Shown here: piece by piece, positions 7,472-12,698 of the stretch
How the letters are laid out: every line of letters begins with the position of its first letter
Position numbering within the stretch: the stretch's first letter is position 1
Assembly (NCBI GenBank): GCA_964606295.1
Contig: CAZSFR010000023.1
Span: 1 to 12,698 of the forward strand
Source: JAGOPB01 sp964606295
GTDB taxonomy: Bacteria; Patescibacteriota; Minisyncoccia; Phycocordibacterales; UBA9973
Direction: 5' to 3'
DNA length: 12,698 nt
Notes under the pieces: model-generated
What the model saw: the letters and a program-made list of their open reading frames with translations, nothing else
Told to the model about the DNA's origin: nothing
Database searches by the model: none
Made by a program: the position numbers and the translations under genes

Positions 7472-8067
7472 GAAAGTTTCTCCAGCCGTGAAATTATATC
7501 TTCGTGGATTGATTCAATCGATCGCTCTCCGTCAACTGACCAATAGATATGGCCTTGCTGATTTTTCATATACTCAATCGCTGGCATGACGTCCCTCTCG
7601 TACCAGTCGAGACGCGTTTCCATATTCTCTAGTGTGTCATCGGCTCGCCCGCGCTTCTCCATGCGCAGTTTTGAACTTTCTCGAGATACTTGGAAATCAA
7701 TAATGATGGGATTTTGTCTTTTGAAAAAAGTGAGTGCGGATTCGACAGCAATCGCTTCAGCTTCCACTCGAGGGTAACCATCGATAAAAATGTGATCATC
7801 AGGTTTGAGTTCGTCACGAAACGCACTCGCCCACATCGAAATGGTGAGGAAGAGAGGCTGAAGTTCGCCCTTGGCAGTGATCTCCCTTGCAATGTTGCTC
7901 GAATATGTATCATTCGCAAAAAATGCACGAAAGGCATCGCCTGTTGAGAAAGAAAATTGATGAGCATCTGGATCCGCTTTTTTCAAATAATCTTGCAAAA
8001 GCTTGGCCTGAGTACCCTTCCCACACCCGGAACGTCCTGCAAAAATAAACGTATAAGGCGATTTCAT
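7468..8067 (-). CDS. adk: Adenylate kinase (short-LID nucleoside monophosphate kinase)
   Basis: 199 aa from the chosen start. Interconverts ATP + AMP with 2 ADP. The P-loop is AGRSGCGKGTQ (residues 10-20), with Cys where an Ala is usual. STGDAFR (41-47) and IDGYPR (95-100) match AMP-site motifs, and KRGRADDTxExxxxRLxWY is the arginine-rich region with a short LID that lacks the four-Cys zinc insert. It sits directly after secY, the classical position. I chose ATG 8067 over the in-frame ATG at 8085: 8067 has AGGA 9 nt upstream, while 8085 lies against the T-tract of the hairpin at 8088..8114. The gene ends in TGA, overlapping pyrH by 4 nt. UMP/CMP kinase activity cannot be excluded from sequence alone. 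Confidence 0.9.
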   Translation of the reverse strand: MKSPYTFIFAGRSGCGKGTQAKLLQDYLKKADPDAHQFSFSTGDAFRAFFANDTYSSNIAREITAKGELQPLFLTISMWASAFRDELKPDDHIFIDGYPRVEAEAIAVESALTFFKRQNPIIIDFQVSRESSKLRMEKRGRADDTLENMETRLDWYERDVMPAIEYMKNQQGHIYWSVDGERSIESIHEDIISRLEKLS

Positions 8068-8087
8068 ATGAGTGTATCCTAACATAC

Positions 8088-8114
8088 AAAAAGCACCTTC
8101 GAAAGGTGCTTTTT
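8088..8114 (-). terminator. Rho-independent terminator or attenuator between secY and adk
   Basis: Perfect 12-bp inverted repeat (8088-8099 with 8103-8114), GC-rich core GCACC, tight loop around TTCGAA, with a T5 run on the transcribed strand. It would end the ribosomal-protein/secY transcript. Because it is symmetrical it could act in either direction. It ends only 20 nt before the adk start, so adk is served either by read-through or by a promoter upstream of the hairpin. Confidence 0.85.
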
Positions 8115-8159
8115 GATTATTGTATGATAGATGGGTTCGTGGTTTATGATTTGTGTTTC

Positions 8160-9431
8160 CTAATATTCTCGCATCGTTACCTGAGCATCCACTTTCTTCA
8201 AAATATCGATAACGACGTTCACGACGATGAGCACCGCCGTGCCACCCATAGCTAATGTTGCTACTCCAGTAATCGATTGCATGATAATAGGGAGCACTGC
8301 GATTGTGGCGAGGAAGAGTCCGCCGACAGTCGTAATGCGTGTCAAAACTGTACTAACATATTCCTCTGTTGCTTTGCCTGGACGAATTCCTGGGATGAAA
8401 GCTCCAGACTTTTGAAGATTGTTGGACATTGATTCGGGGTCAAATGTGACTGCTGTGTAGAAGTAGGTGAAGAGGAAGACGAAAATGAAATAGAGGGCAC
8501 CGTACAACAAACTTGTGTGACTCCAGTTTGCTAATTGACCAGCTATCTCTGCAACTTTAGGATTTGCTGAATTTTGTAGAACACTACCGATAAGTTGTGG
8601 AAACATGAGTATCGATAGAGCAAAAATAATTGGCATGACACCAGCTTGGTTCATACGAAGTGGAATGTAAGTTTGTTCTCCTCCGTGAGTTCTCGCTCCA
8701 CGAACTTGTCTTGCATAAGTAACTGGTATTGGGCGCTCAGCTTCAGTCACAAAGACGATGCCTGCAATAACGAGAAGTGAAACAATCACAAATCCGACAT
8801 AAACAGGAATCTGGTCTGGCGTGAAGCTGAAGATATTTTGTCCAACAACGCTCGGAAGTCTCGAGACAATACCCGCAAAGATAAGTATCGATACACCATT
8901 TCCAATACCGAATTCTGAAATAAGTTCACCTATCCACATAAGAAGCACTGCGCCGGCGACGATCGTAACGAGGTTTAGAACTGTTTCAAATATACCAAGT
9001 TGCGGTAATACACCTTGTCGAGTCAATATGACAAGCAAGCTAAATCCCTGAATCGCTGCGAGTGGGATAGTGAGCAGACGAGAATATTGAGAAAATTTCT
9101 TTCGCCCAGCTTCGCCTTCTTCGTGGTAGAGAGCTTTCAAACGTGGCACCATGATAGTGAGAAGTTGCATGATGATAGATGCGGTGATATACGGACCAAC
9201 ACCGAGCATCATAATAGAGAGATTAGAAAGTCCCCCTCCAGAAAAAATATCAAGAAGACCAAAAAATTGATTATTTGCAATGAAATTTGAAAGTGCGGCT
9301 GTGTCGATACTTGGAATAGGTATCGTGGCAAGCAATCGGAAAACCACCAATGCCCCAAGAACAAACAATAACCGTTTCAATATTGAACGGTCTGTGAAAA
9401 TTGTGTGTAGTTTTCGAAAGAGTGAATTCAT
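8160..9431 (-). CDS. secY: Protein translocase subunit SecY
   Basis: 423 aa, the channel subunit of the SecYEG translocase in the cytoplasmic membrane. The protein shows about ten hydrophobic segments, beginning with LLFVLGALVVFRLLATIPIP (TM1). The TM1-TM2 plug region contains LLDIFSGGGLSNLSIMMLG, followed by VGPYITASIIMQLL (TM2). Cytoplasmic loops are recognisable: HEEGEAGRKKFSQYSR, TEAERPIPVTYARQVRG, and the SecA/ribosome-contact loop NNLQKSGAFIPGIRPGKATE. The length is normal, and the C-terminus VDAQVTMREY resembles the usual ending. It begins 15 nt after rplO with no clear Shine-Dalgarno sequence, and ends in TAG about 46 nt before the terminator hairpin, so it closes the ribosomal-protein transcription unit. 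Confidence 0.97.
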   Translation of the reverse strand: MNSLFRKLHTIFTDRSILKRLLFVLGALVVFRLLATIPIPSIDTAALSNFIANNQFFGLLDIFSGGGLSNLSIMMLGVGPYITASIIMQLLTIMVPRLKALYHEEGEAGRKKFSQYSRLLTIPLAAIQGFSLLVILTRQGVLPQLGIFETVLNLVTIVAGAVLLMWIGELISEFGIGNGVSILIFAGIVSRLPSVVGQNIFSFTPDQIPVYVGFVIVSLLVIAGIVFVTEAERPIPVTYARQVRGARTHGGEQTYIPLRMNQAGVMPIIFALSILMFPQLIGSVLQNSANPKVAEIAGQLANWSHTSLLYGALYFIFVFLFTYFYTAVTFDPESMSNNLQKSGAFIPGIRPGKATEEYVSTVLTRITTVGGLFLATIAVLPIIMQSITGVATLAMGGTAVLIVVNVVIDILKKVDAQVTMREY

Positions 9432-9446
9432 ACTGTCTGACTTTGA

Positions 9447-9896
9447 CTATGCGACGCTTCCTCCCGCATCCTCAATCATTTTGCGAGCACCTGCAGATGC
9501 AAGGATGTTTTGAAATGTGAATGATCCTTCGACTGCGTCTTTACCAACGAGTTTGACTCGTGGGAGACGTCCATTCACCTTTGAAACAATTCCCTTTTCA
9601 ACAAGCACTGTTGGAGTAATGGTGTCCCCCGCCTTGAATTTACCCTTCAAACGAGCAAGAGGTAGAGTGACGGGATTGAGACCCTCAGGATTGACTGTGA
9701 GTGCGCGATTTTTACCATAACCACGTCGCTTTGGAAGCTTCTTGATTATATCGCGAAGTTCAGGTCGGCGCTTGTTACCAGCACGGGCTGTCTGTCCTTT
9801 GCCTCCTCGTCCAGAAGTCTTGCCACGAGTTCCACCACGGCCTACTTGGCGTGCTTTGCGATTTGCAGTATTTCTTTTAAGTGTATGAGTTTGCAT
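9447..9896 (-). CDS. rplO: 50S ribosomal protein L15
   Basis: 149 aa, a component of the large subunit. The diagnostic glycine/arginine-rich N-terminal tail is present (QVGRGGTRGKTSGRGGKGQ, residues 18-36), followed by a KKLPKRRGYG segment and the globular domain with VNPEGLNPV and a Gly/Ala-rich C-terminal end (ASAGARKMIEDAGG). Length is typical. It starts only 8 nt after the rpsE stop; in most bacteria rpmD (L30) lies in this gap, and there is no room for it here. No strong Shine-Dalgarno motif precedes the ATG, so coupling to rpsE is likely. Confidence 0.97.
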   Translation of the reverse strand: MQTHTLKRNTANRKARQVGRGGTRGKTSGRGGKGQTARAGNKRRPELRDIIKKLPKRRGYGKNRALTVNPEGLNPVTLPLARLKGKFKAGDTITPTVLVEKGIVSKVNGRLPRVKLVGKDAVEGSFTFQNILASAGARKMIEDAGGSVA

Positions 9897-9904
9897 AATG
9901 TTTA

Positions 9905-10516
9905 TTAACTCTTTGGTTCAATCTTGGGTGCTTCGTTTGCATGAATTCCCATTTCCTTTGTAAAATGTTTTCGTGTTCCAATAGGGTCAAGCGCCTTTAT
10001 CGCAGCACGAGCAATGTTGAGCTTGTTCTTCGTACGAGAGTGAATCTTTGACGTAATATCCTTCATTCCTGCAAGAACAACAATATCTCTCACCGCTGAA
10101 CCTGCAACAATACCACGTCCACGGTTCGGCATAAGAGTAACTCGCGCGCTAGAATATTTTGCTTCAAGCGGTCGAGAAATAGACATCTCTTTCGTAAGGC
10201 GAAGTGATATCATATTTTTCTTCGCACTTGCAAGTGCTTTCGCTATTGCAAGAGATGTATCGCCAGCCTTTCCAGTACCAACACCCACCATACCCTTTTT
10301 GTTTCCAGCAATCATAGCTACTGAGAAACTAAATCGGCGTCCACCGGCAACAACACGAGTCACGCGTCGTATTGAGATTATCTTCTGATCGAGATCAGGT
10401 TTTGGTCTCTCTCCCATCGGACGACGTCCTCCTCCCCCACGGCCACCTGGTCGTGCACCTCCTTGAGGCGCTCCATCGTTAGTTCTTTTTCTTTGTGTTG
10501 GTTTTTCGTCTGCCAT
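9905..10516 (-). CDS. rpsE: 30S ribosomal protein S5 with Gly/Arg-rich N-terminal extension
   Basis: 203 aa, small-subunit protein that supports decoding fidelity. The double-stranded RNA-binding-type N-domain starts near residue 42 (LDQKIISIRRVTRVVAGGRRFSF pattern), followed by the GNKKGMVGVGTGKA motif and the C-terminal domain with PNRGRGIVAGSAVRDIVVLAG and SRTKNKLNIARAAIKAL. The first 40 or so residues are low-complexity (GGARPGGRGGGGRRP) and probably disordered, longer than in E. coli S5. A short acidic/basic tail ends the protein. Spacing to rplR is 17 nt, with only a weak GAG as a possible ribosome site. Confidence 0.97.
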   Translation of the reverse strand: MADEKPTQRKRTNDGAPQGGARPGGRGGGGRRPMGERPKPDLDQKIISIRRVTRVVAGGRRFSFSVAMIAGNKKGMVGVGTGKAGDTSLAIAKALASAKKNMISLRLTKEMSISRPLEAKYSSARVTLMPNRGRGIVAGSAVRDIVVLAGMKDITSKIHSRTKNKLNIARAAIKALDPIGTRKHFTKEMGIHANEAPKIEPKS

Positions 10517-10533
10517 AAAAATATTTTATCTCA

Positions 10534-10881
10534 TTAAAACTCTAAGCCAGCTTCTCGCGCCGTATCAGCAACTGCTTTCACACGACCAGTGTATTTGAAA
10601 CCATTTCTATCAAAGACAACTTTCTTAATTCCCTTCTCTTTTGCAAGCCCCGCGAGTGTCTTCCCGACCTCCTTGGCTTTTTCCATCTTTGATCCTTTTG
10701 CTTTCTTGTCTGACGCTGAGAGAATAGTCGTACCTGTTTCATCGTTGATGAGCTGGGCATACACGCCAGTATTTGAACGGAAGACGCTGAAACGTGGACG
10801 CTCTTTTGTACCCAAAATACGTGAACGAATTTTTCGCTTCAATCGGATTCTCTTTTCAGCTTTTGTAATTTTTGTTGACAT
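10534..10881 (-). CDS. rplR: 50S ribosomal protein L18
   Basis: 115 aa; binds 5S rRNA in the central protuberance. Typical features are the basic N-terminus ([13 protein letters not shown]), [18 protein letters not shown] (residues 28-45), TTILSASD, and the C-terminal [26 protein letters not shown] stretch. Length and position between rplF and rpsE fit the standard spc order. The 17-nt gap to rplF is AT-rich with no visible Shine-Dalgarno site. Confidence 0.97.
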   Translation of the reverse strand: MSTKITKAEKRIRLKRKIRSRILGTKERPRFSVFRSNTGVYAQLINDETGTTILSASDKKAKGSKMEKAKEVGKTLAGLAKEKGIKKVVFDRNGFKYTGRVKAVADTAREAGLEF

Positions 10882-10898
10882 ATTTTTGTTATTTCAGA

Positions 10899-11435
10899 TT
10901 ACGCGCTTTTCTTGCCTTGCTTGCGACGAATAACTTCGCCCTCATAATGAAAACCTTTTCCTTTGTATGGTTCAGGTTTCTTGAGCGCTCGCACCTCTGC
11001 TGTAAATTGTCCGACAAGGTCCTTGCTGATACCGGTAACAGTAATATTGTTTTTCTCTGCTGTAACAGTAAGACCTGCTGGAATCGGCACAACAACGGGA
11101 TGAGAGAATCCGAGAGCTAGGTTGAGATTTGAGCCCGCAACTTCAGATTTGAATCCGACTCCTTCCAATATGAGTTTTTTGACGTAAGGAGTGTTTACAC
11201 CAGCAATCATGTTCTCAACATGAGATGCATATGTTCCCCAGAGTGACTTACCTATCTTCTTTGTGTTCTTGTTCAAAAATGAAACTTTTCCATCGGCAAC
11301 TGTAATACTCACCATATCATTTCGAAATGCAATTGAAAGTTCTCCGAGAGGTCCACGAACTGCCACCATGTCGCCTTTTACTTCGACTGTGGTCTTCTCT
11401 GGAATTTCTAAGATTTTTTTACCGACTCGTGACAT
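10899..11435 (-). CDS. rplF: 50S ribosomal protein L6
   Basis: 178 aa; large-subunit protein near the GTPase-associated centre. It starts MSRVGKKILEIPEKTTVEV and has the two repeated L6 folds. The second carries KKLILEGVGFKSEVAG and the closing EVRALKKPEPYKGKGFHYEGE(V/I)IRRKQGK signature. Length is as expected. It begins 12 nt after the rpsH stop, and the upstream bases are AT-rich with no clear ribosome site. Confidence 0.97.
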   Translation of the reverse strand: MSRVGKKILEIPEKTTVEVKGDMVAVRGPLGELSIAFRNDMVSITVADGKVSFLNKNTKKIGKSLWGTYASHVENMIAGVNTPYVKKLILEGVGFKSEVAGSNLNLALGFSHPVVVPIPAGLTVTAEKNNITVTGISKDLVGQFTAEVRALKKPEPYKGKGFHYEGEVIRRKQGKKSA

Positions 11436-11447
11436 ATATTTAAATGA

Positions 11448-11831
11448 TTACCACATTGTAAACAAAAGTTCGCCTCCGACCATTTCTTTACGTGCTTCTC
11501 TGTGTGAAAGTATTCCTTTTGGTGTTGAAAGGACCAATATTCCTCTTCCTGAAATGTAGCTTCTGAAATCACCAACACCGCCGTACATTCTGCGAGATGG
11601 TTTCGAAATTCTTTTTACTTCACTAATCGTCTTCTCGGATGCGCCATCAATAGTAAGTTCGAGGTACGGATGACCATGGCGAGTTTTTTTCTCGACGGTT
11701 GCAATATAACCTTCGCGTTTCAAACACATTGCAATGTCATTCTTGTACTTTGAAAAATCCACACTGACGGTATTTTTACCGCTACGTGCTGCGTTCTTCA
11801 AACCATTTACCATGTCAGCTACTACGTCCAT
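11448..11831 (-). CDS. rpsH: 30S ribosomal protein S8
   Basis: 127 aa; binds the central domain of 16S rRNA early in assembly, and in E. coli represses the spc operon. It shows the N-terminal VVADMVNGLKNA region, KYKNDIAMCLKREGYI, the SKPSRRMYGG motif (residues about 77-86) and the C-terminal ISGRGILVLSTPKGILSHREAR...VGGELLFTMW, which matches the family ending. It sits in the expected place between S14 and L6, 31 nt after rpsN. Whether S8 autoregulation acts here cannot be told; a leader structure exists upstream of rpsN. Confidence 0.97.
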   Translation of the reverse strand: MDVVADMVNGLKNAARSGKNTVSVDFSKYKNDIAMCLKREGYIATVEKKTRHGHPYLELTIDGASEKTISEVKRISKPSRRMYGGVGDFRSYISGRGILVLSTPKGILSHREARKEMVGGELLFTMW

Positions 11832-11862
11832 TGTATTTTGAGATTAGTATTAGAGATTAATA

Positions 11863-12048
11863 TTACCAACTAGACTTGCGTACTCCGGGAATCATACCCT
11901 CGTTGGCATATTCTCGGAAACAAATACGGCAAAGACCAAAATCACGCATAAAACTTCGTCCGCGACCGCAACGAAAACAGCGATTCTTTGATCGTGTACT
12001 AAATTTCGGCTTTTTCAATGCTCGAACGCGTGTTGATGTTTTTGCCAT
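11863..12048 (-). CDS. rpsN: 30S ribosomal protein S14, zinc-binding type
   Basis: 61 aa, the short zinc-containing form of S14. The ligands are plain: CFRC and CRIC, separated by [12 protein letters not shown], and the C-terminus is PGVRKSSW, as in the family. ATG 12048 gives the normal length and has an AAGG ribosome site about 11 nt upstream, one of the few clear ones in this block. The reading frame stays open upstream to a TTG at 12192, but that TTG is part of the promoter -35 box, so the longer form is not credible. Here S14 is the first gene of its transcription unit, with no L5 gene directly ahead as in the usual order. Confidence 0.96.
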   Translation of the reverse strand: MAKTSTRVRALKKPKFSTRSKNRCFRCGRGRSFMRDFGLCRICFREYANEGMIPGVRKSSW

Positions 12049-12157
12049 ATGAAATACTGCCTTCTTCGGACTTTCGGGGTTTCTCGCGCTTATTCTTTTC
12101 GCCTCAATCGCTTGAAATGAAAAGGAGAAACGCGGACCACTCGAAACAAAGAAGTAC
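12049..12157 (-). promoter_or_regulatory. Structured 5' leader of the rpsN-secY transcription unit
   Basis: Predicted untranslated leader of about 109 nt between the inferred start site and the rpsN ATG. Two adjacent arms at 12119-12131 pair with 12095-12100 (6 bp) and 12079-12085 (7 bp), giving a nested stem with an 18-nt loop and a 9-nt bulge. This could be a ribosomal-protein binding site for autoregulation. The pairing is visible; the role is inference. Confidence 0.4.
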
Positions 12158-12163
12158 CCAAAG

Positions 12164-12192
12164 ATACTAGCAAATGCTTGGTATGTTGTCAA
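12164..12192 (-). promoter_or_regulatory. Sigma70-type promoter driving rpsN and the ribosomal-protein block
   Basis: -35 box TTGACA (12187-12192, perfect consensus), a 17-bp spacer, and -10 box TAGTAT (12164-12169) preceded by TGC, an extended -10. The start of transcription should lie near 12157. It sits about 10 bp downstream of the dksA-like gene terminator. Confidence 0.82.
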
Positions 12193-12201
12193 ATGGGTAT
12201 T

Positions 12202-12230
12202 AAAAAACGGCCTACCTTGCAGTAGCCGTT
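12202..12230 (-). terminator. Rho-independent terminator of the DksA-like gene
   Basis: A 9-bp stem with one bulged base (12206-12215 with 12222-12230) and a 6-nt loop, followed on the transcribed strand by a T6 run. It begins 10 nt after the stop codon of the DksA-like gene and separates it from the rpsN promoter. Confidence 0.88.
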
Positions 12231-12240
12231 CGAATATTGT

Positions 12241-12687
12241 TTAGGAAGATAATCTTCCCTGTTTTGCCTCTATGCACAAGGTCGCATGAGACACGGCTCG
12301 CAGCCGGTCTGGGGGGATCAATTTGCCAGTCTCGCGACAAACACCATATGTTTTGGCTTCAATCCGATACAGAGCTAGACCCAAATGATCAATGTAAGCT
12401 TTCTGTCTCCCAGCCATCTGGCTTAGATACTCACGCTCTGACGTTGAAGTGCCATCATCGAGTCCTTTTGGACGAGAATCTGAATGGTCACCCATATCAC
12501 CCTTATTACCAAGCTGGTCTTGGAGATATTTCAACTCTCCCCGGGCAATTTCCAATTTACCCAGAATTAATTCCTTGAACTCTAACAACTCATCTTCTGA
12601 GTAGCGAATTCTCTTGTCGACTTCATTCTTAATGGCGACTTTCATCACCTCTAAGTTCAAAACATCTTTTTTTCTTGCTGCGCCCAT
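12241..12687 (-). CDS. DksA/TraR-family regulator with altered zinc finger (Bacteroidota-like)
   Basis: 148 aa. DksA/TraR proteins bind in the RNA polymerase secondary channel and tune transcription, notably of ribosomal genes. An N-terminal basic stretch is followed by a helical coiled-coil region (YSEDELLEFKELILGKLE and on), a tip with GLDDGTSTSERE, and the helix ARQKAYIDHLGLALYRIE. The C-terminal finger reads YGVCRETGKLI...RLRAVSHATLCIEAK: each expected CxxC has only its first Cys (CxxT and CxxA), so zinc binding is doubtful. This form, as I recall, resembles Bacteroidota homologues. ATG 12687 has no visible ribosome site in the 11 bases left in the window; ATG 12645 is an alternative start that keeps the whole domain. 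It lies just before the ribosomal-protein promoter but is separated from it by a terminator. Confidence 0.85.
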   Translation of the reverse strand: MGAARKKDVLNLEVMKVAIKNEVDKRIRYSEDELLEFKELILGKLEIARGELKYLQDQLGNKGDMGDHSDSRPKGLDDGTSTSEREYLSQMAGRQKAYIDHLGLALYRIEAKTYGVCRETGKLIPPDRLRAVSHATLCIEAKQGRLSS

Positions 12688-12698
12688 ATTTTTTAAAT

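Noticed and set aside
8068..8085. Adk starting at ATG 8085
   Set aside because: That ATG abuts the T-tract of the hairpin and has no ribosome site; ATG 8067 has AGGA at good spacing and begins just before the P-loop strand.
8116..8159. Promoter for adk upstream of the hairpin (TACAAT)
   Set aside because: No acceptable -35 box at 16 to 18 bp, so it is not listed as a feature.
12049..12192. N-terminal extension of S14 by 48 residues from a TTG at 12192
   Set aside because: The TTG is part of the -35 box and the predicted transcript starts near 12157, while ATG 12048 gives the normal 61-aa protein with a ribosome site.

Overview
The window reads as a chromosomal segment of a Candidate Phyla Radiation (Patescibacteria, probably Parcubacteria-like) bacterium. 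The evidence is a compact ribosomal-protein block with no rpmD (L30) gene between rpsE and rplO, a short adenylate kinase, an archaeal-type UMP kinase, very tight spacing, few clear Shine-Dalgarno sites, and a long Cys-rich protein family of the kind common in such genomes. TGA is used as a stop (adk), so this is not a UGA-recoded Gracilibacteria/SR1 genome. Every gene is on the minus strand, so transcription runs from the right end to the left end.

Right end (12698 to 12049): a DksA/TraR-like regulator of the Bacteroidota type, with an altered zinc finger, is followed by its own rho-independent terminator. About 10 bp further on is a strong sigma70-type promoter (TTGACA, 17 bp, TAGTAT with an extended -10), then a leader of about 109 nt that can fold into a nested stem.

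Middle (12048 to 8160): this promoter drives the second half of the spc operon: rpsN (zinc-type S14), rpsH (S8), rplF (L6), rplR (L18), rpsE (S5), rplO (L15) and secY. L30 is missing, and nothing from the S10 to L5 part of the cluster lies directly upstream.

Junction (8159 to 8068): a perfect 12-bp hairpin with a T-tract separates secY from adk. adk overlaps pyrH by 4 nt (ATGA), and pyrH is followed after 2 nt by the first of four large paralogues.

Left half (6770 to 1): four tandem paralogues of 554 to 583 aa; the last runs off the left edge after 535 codons. Each has a pair of zinc ribbons at the N-terminus, a Cys/Asn/Asp-rich repetitive middle in two halves, a conserved FFPxELSPxxYNET region, and a second pair of zinc ribbons at the C-terminus. 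I do not know their function. They lack signal peptides and membrane segments and are chained to the nucleotide-kinase genes by overlaps or very short gaps.

The most striking point is a perfect 219-bp direct repeat (1485..1703 and 3274..3492). It covers the end of one paralogue, a 37-nt hairpin-forming spacer and the start of the next. It brackets an unusually AT-rich paralogue, so that gene looks like a cassette carried between homologous arms. No RNA genes, CRISPR arrays or insertion sequences were seen, and no gene-free stretch exceeds about 195 bases.
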